In this document: piece after piece, positions 61,875 through 64,000 of the stretch
Numbering within the stretch: the stretch's first letter is position 1
Layout: every line of letters starts with the position of its first letter
DNA from: Chitinophagaceae bacterium
GTDB taxonomy: Bacteria > Bacteroidota > Bacteroidia > Chitinophagales > Chitinophagaceae
Assembly (NCBI GenBank): GCA_024508725.1
Contig: JANINS010000003.1
Span: forward strand, 1,302,001 to 1,366,000
Length of the DNA stretch: 64,000 nucleotides
Direction: 5' to 3'
The notes under the pieces: model-generated
Seen by the model: only the letters and a program-made list of their open reading frames with translations
What the model was told of the DNA's origin: nothing
Database searches by the model: none
Program-made: the position numbers and the translations under genes

Positions 61875-63651
61875 AAAATCCTTTTTCTAACTCTTGGCGC
61901 TCGTACATCTGTTTAAATAAAGGATTATTTGCAAGGAGCTCATTCACTGTACCTTCTCCATGAATCTTTCCGTTATCCATCAGGTAGATATGATCAGCAA
62001 ATTTCAGGTTATGTAAACGATGGGTGATCAGGATGATGATCTTATCTTTCTTTTTCTCAGTTATCTTTTGAAGTATCTCGTACTCAGCCAGCGGATCGAT
62101 ATTACTTGTAGGCTCATCCAATATCATTACTGCTGCATTGCGATACAACATCCTGGCAAGTGCAATTTTTTGCCATTGTCCACCACTTAGCTGCATATCA
62201 TTTCCAAACATTTTTCCTAAAGCAGTTTTATAGCCTTCAGGCATTTTTGAGACCAGTGTTTTCAGGTCTGCTTCAGTTTCTGCTGTATTCATCTTTTCAA
62301 TATCTGGTGAATGACCTAGCAAAATATTTTCTTCTACAGAGAAATGATATTGATTGAAGTCCTGGAAAATAACAGCAACATTTTTATAATAAGACTGGCT
62401 GTTAATATTAGTAATACATATGTCTTCCACCGAAATATTGCCTGAAGCTGGTGTGTACAAATTAGCGAGCAGTTTTACAAGTGTGCTTTTCCCAGATCCG
62501 TTTTCACCAATGATGGCAGTAACTTTTCCGGGTTGAAACTGCATGTTCAAATTGGTGAGTGTTTCCTCGGTAGACTCAGGGTAAGTAAATGATATGTTTT
62601 GTAACCGGATACCCTGCTGCAGTTTGTCTGGAAAGAGTGAAGAAAAGTTCTGCTCATTCTTTTTTTGAAATGATGGCAATTCAAGGAAATTCTTGATGTT
62701 GATCAGGAAAAAACGTTGTTTAAAAAGCAGTATGAAAGAATTTAAGAACGTTTTGAATACCGATTGAATTCTTTGCAATGCCTGTAGATAAAAAATAAAA
62801 CTTCCTGCAGTGATAAGTCCATCTAATGTGCTTAAACCCAGGTGCAAAATTATTGCAGCAAGGATGATGATCTCAATTGCCTGGATGATTGTTTCTGACC
62901 ATGCCTGGTTCGCCGACAAACGTTTTTTGGCCCAGAATATTTTTTCACGCAGATCCCTGAACTTATCAATAAAAAAATTGCCATAAGAAAATGTTCTTAC
63001 TTCTTTGGCATGCGTTGCATCAGTTAATATCCTGCTCAGATAATGGGCCTTGCGTTCATTAACAATGTTATCTTTTTCGAGTTGCTGAATGGCTTTTGCA
63101 TGCTTGTATTTGATCAGAAGAACAGGAACACTTGCTACAAGAACCAACAACCCGTAAACAATATTGAACTGAATAAAAATGATGCACAAAGCCAGCATAG
63201 AAAAACCACTTTGAATGATCTGGTTGTAACTTGTAGTAAGTACGCCGGCATGATACATTACCTGTTGCTGCGCTAAATGAAGTGAATTAAAATACTCTGA
63301 CTTCTCGTAATAAGGATAATCGACTGATACGGCTTTTGTAAGAACCTGCGATGAAAGATAATCGATCACCAATTGCTGTTGCACAGTTTGAATATCTGTA
63401 AGTACCTGCTGAATACCAGCCTGCAATAGTTGAATAATGACCAATGTGATCAATGCATAAATAAAATCTGTTCTTCCTGCCTGTTGATACTGCGTAACAA
63501 TATCAATGATCTCTTTTATATACCACAAGCTCAGCAAAGGCAACAGGGAAAGAACAAGCGAAAGTGCCAGGTTGTAGATGGCATATTGTTTACTGGCTTT
63601 CCAGGTGATCCTGAAGCCATTTGAAATATCGTAAAAAAGAGATTTGATCAT
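61858..63651 (-). CDS. ABC exporter, lasso D type (fused membrane and ATPase domains)
   Basis: This 597-residue half-transporter has six membrane helices (about residues 20-300). An ATPase domain (about 340-580) follows, with Walker A GENGSGKSTLV, signature LSGGQ, Walker B VMILDEPTS and the H-loop ITHR. There is no C39 peptidase domain. Such proteins export and give immunity to lasso peptides. The ATG at 63651 (MIKSLFYDISNGFRI) is preferred over an in-frame TTG at 63693. It is convergent with and overlaps the PqqD-like gene by 17 bases. A general multidrug exporter is possible, but the PqqD neighbour favours a RiPP role. Confidence 0.8.
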   Translation of the reverse strand: MIKSLFYDISNGFRITWKASKQYAIYNLALSLVLSLLPLLSLWYIKEIIDIVTQYQQAGRTDFIYALITLVIIQLLQAGIQQVLTDIQTVQQQLVIDYLSSQVLTKAVSVDYPYYEKSEYFNSLHLAQQQVMYHAGVLTTSYNQIIQSGFSMLALCIIFIQFNIVYGLLVLVASVPVLLIKYKHAKAIQQLEKDNIVNERKAHYLSRILTDATHAKEVRTFSYGNFFIDKFRDLREKIFWAKKRLSANQAWSETIIQAIEIIILAAIILHLGLSTLDGLITAGSFIFYLQALQRIQSVFKTFLNSFILLFKQRFFLINIKNFLELPSFQKKNEQNFSSLFPDKLQQGIRLQNISFTYPESTEETLTNLNMQFQPGKVTAIIGENGSGKSTLVKLLANLYTPASGNISVEDICITNINSQSYYKNVAVIFQDFNQYHFSVEENILLGHSPDIEKMNTAETEADLKTLVSKMPEGYKTALGKMFGNDMQLSGGQWQKIALARMLYRNAAVMILDEPTSNIDPLAEYEILQKITEKKKDKIIILITHRLHNLKFADHIYLMDNGKIHGEGTVNELLANNPLFKQMYERQELEKGFFKLNA

Positions 63652-63711
63652 GAGGTACGTCTGAAAACTACAAATAAACGATAGAAGCTGCAAGCAATGA
63701 AATAAGATTCA

Positions 63712-64000
63712 TCAAGACTGCTTCCTGCCGGAGATCGCTTTAGCGAAAACTCGAAAAGGCCTTGCGATGCTGAGAAGCGATATGGGTAGTTTTATTGAAG
63801 CTGCATTATTCAGATCGTTATCCGTAGGTAAGAGGGAATAAAAAGCTGAACGGAGAAGAAAATTTATTTTACCTCGCAAGTTGTCCTGTGCTGCTGTAGA
63901 ACGTTTTAAAAATTTTATGTCAGAAGGTAGAAAACTAATGATGTCAAGCGGAATAGACAATACAGCATTTATTTGCTGATCATTTAATTTATACCTGATA
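63712..64000 (-). CDS. C-terminal fragment, possible nucleotidyltransferase of RiPP clusters
   Basis: The frame is open from the window edge (64000) to a stop at 63712, giving at least 95 residues. The end reads FYSLLPTDNDLNN, then LPISLLSIARPFRVFAKAIS. This layout (LLPT-x-D, then a hydrophobic ARPFR segment) resembles the C-terminus of NTP_transf_5-type nucleotidyltransferases found next to lasso genes. The catalytic part is beyond the edge, so this is a weak call. It precedes the ABC exporter gene on the same strand by 60 bases. Confidence 0.4.
   Translation of the reverse strand, partial: IRYKLNDQQINAVLSIPLDIISFLPSDIKFLKRSTAAQDNLRGKINFLLRSAFYSLLPTDNDLNNAASIKLPISLLSIARPFRVFAKAISGRKQS

Overview
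The window looks like a chromosomal segment of a Bacteroidota member, most probably a Chitinophagaceae-type genome. The evidence is: gliding/type IX secretion genes (gldA, gldD, gldE), one large protein with a type IX type A C-terminal sorting domain and one with a type B domain, DUF6089 and DUF7033 proteins, a heme A synthase, a 2-oxoacid:acceptor oxidoreductase alpha chain, and many genes preceded by a Bacteroidota -7 box (TAnnTTTG or TAnnTTCG) a few bases before the ATG. No rRNA, tRNA, CRISPR array, transposase or prophage gene was seen.

Layout. 1-4.6 kb: the N-terminal 1543 residues of a giant secreted protein (IgGFc-binding-like, HYR-like repeats, choice-of-anchor A domain), cut by the window edge. 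4.8-7.4 kb: a lasso-peptide locus on the minus strand (B2 leader protease, Asn-synthetase-like cyclase C, and an unlisted 44-residue precursor A with a strong terminator behind it). 7.5-12.7 kb: a 1748-residue repeat-rich type IX cargo. 13-26 kb: housekeeping (typA, a fabH-type synthase, a lipid kinase, a patatin-like membrane protein, ctaA, rnhB, gldA, eno, a FtsB/DivIC-like gene). 26-42 kb: nth, a DUF6089 barrel, korA, envelope proteins, comF, radA, a zinc peptidase, rng, an IHF/HU protein and mutY. 42-45 kb: ssb-gldE-gldD. 45-56 kb: small membrane proteins, yeiH, a lutB-type protein with a DUF7033 deacetylase, an EamA transporter, purH, comEC and a free-standing C-terminal half of CarB. 56-61 kb: a type IX type B cargo, a cytochrome c lipoprotein, DUF2147 and an aldo/keto reductase. 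61.6-64 kb: a PqqD-like protein (lasso B1), an ABC exporter (lasso D) and the end of a probable nucleotidyltransferase.

Main result. The precursor has the lasso leader signature (W-x2-P-x-I, Thr at -2) and a 14-residue core GGGSGDDDLAFGLS. Its locus has C and B2 but lacks the RiPP-recognition protein B1 and the exporter. Both of these functions appear 54 kb away at the other end of the window. Either this is a lasso pathway split into two loci, or the 61.6 kb genes belong to a second RiPP cluster continuing past the edge.

Other notable signals are: a dispersed intergenic repeat family (seven copies, core GTACAAGAGTGCGACGCAAC), two copies of a CGCAAAG-rich inverted-repeat element, a structured RNA candidate ending in a terminator in front of a small acetyltransferase, a terminator that touches the start codon of the ftsB-like gene, and several small proteins (31-60 residues).
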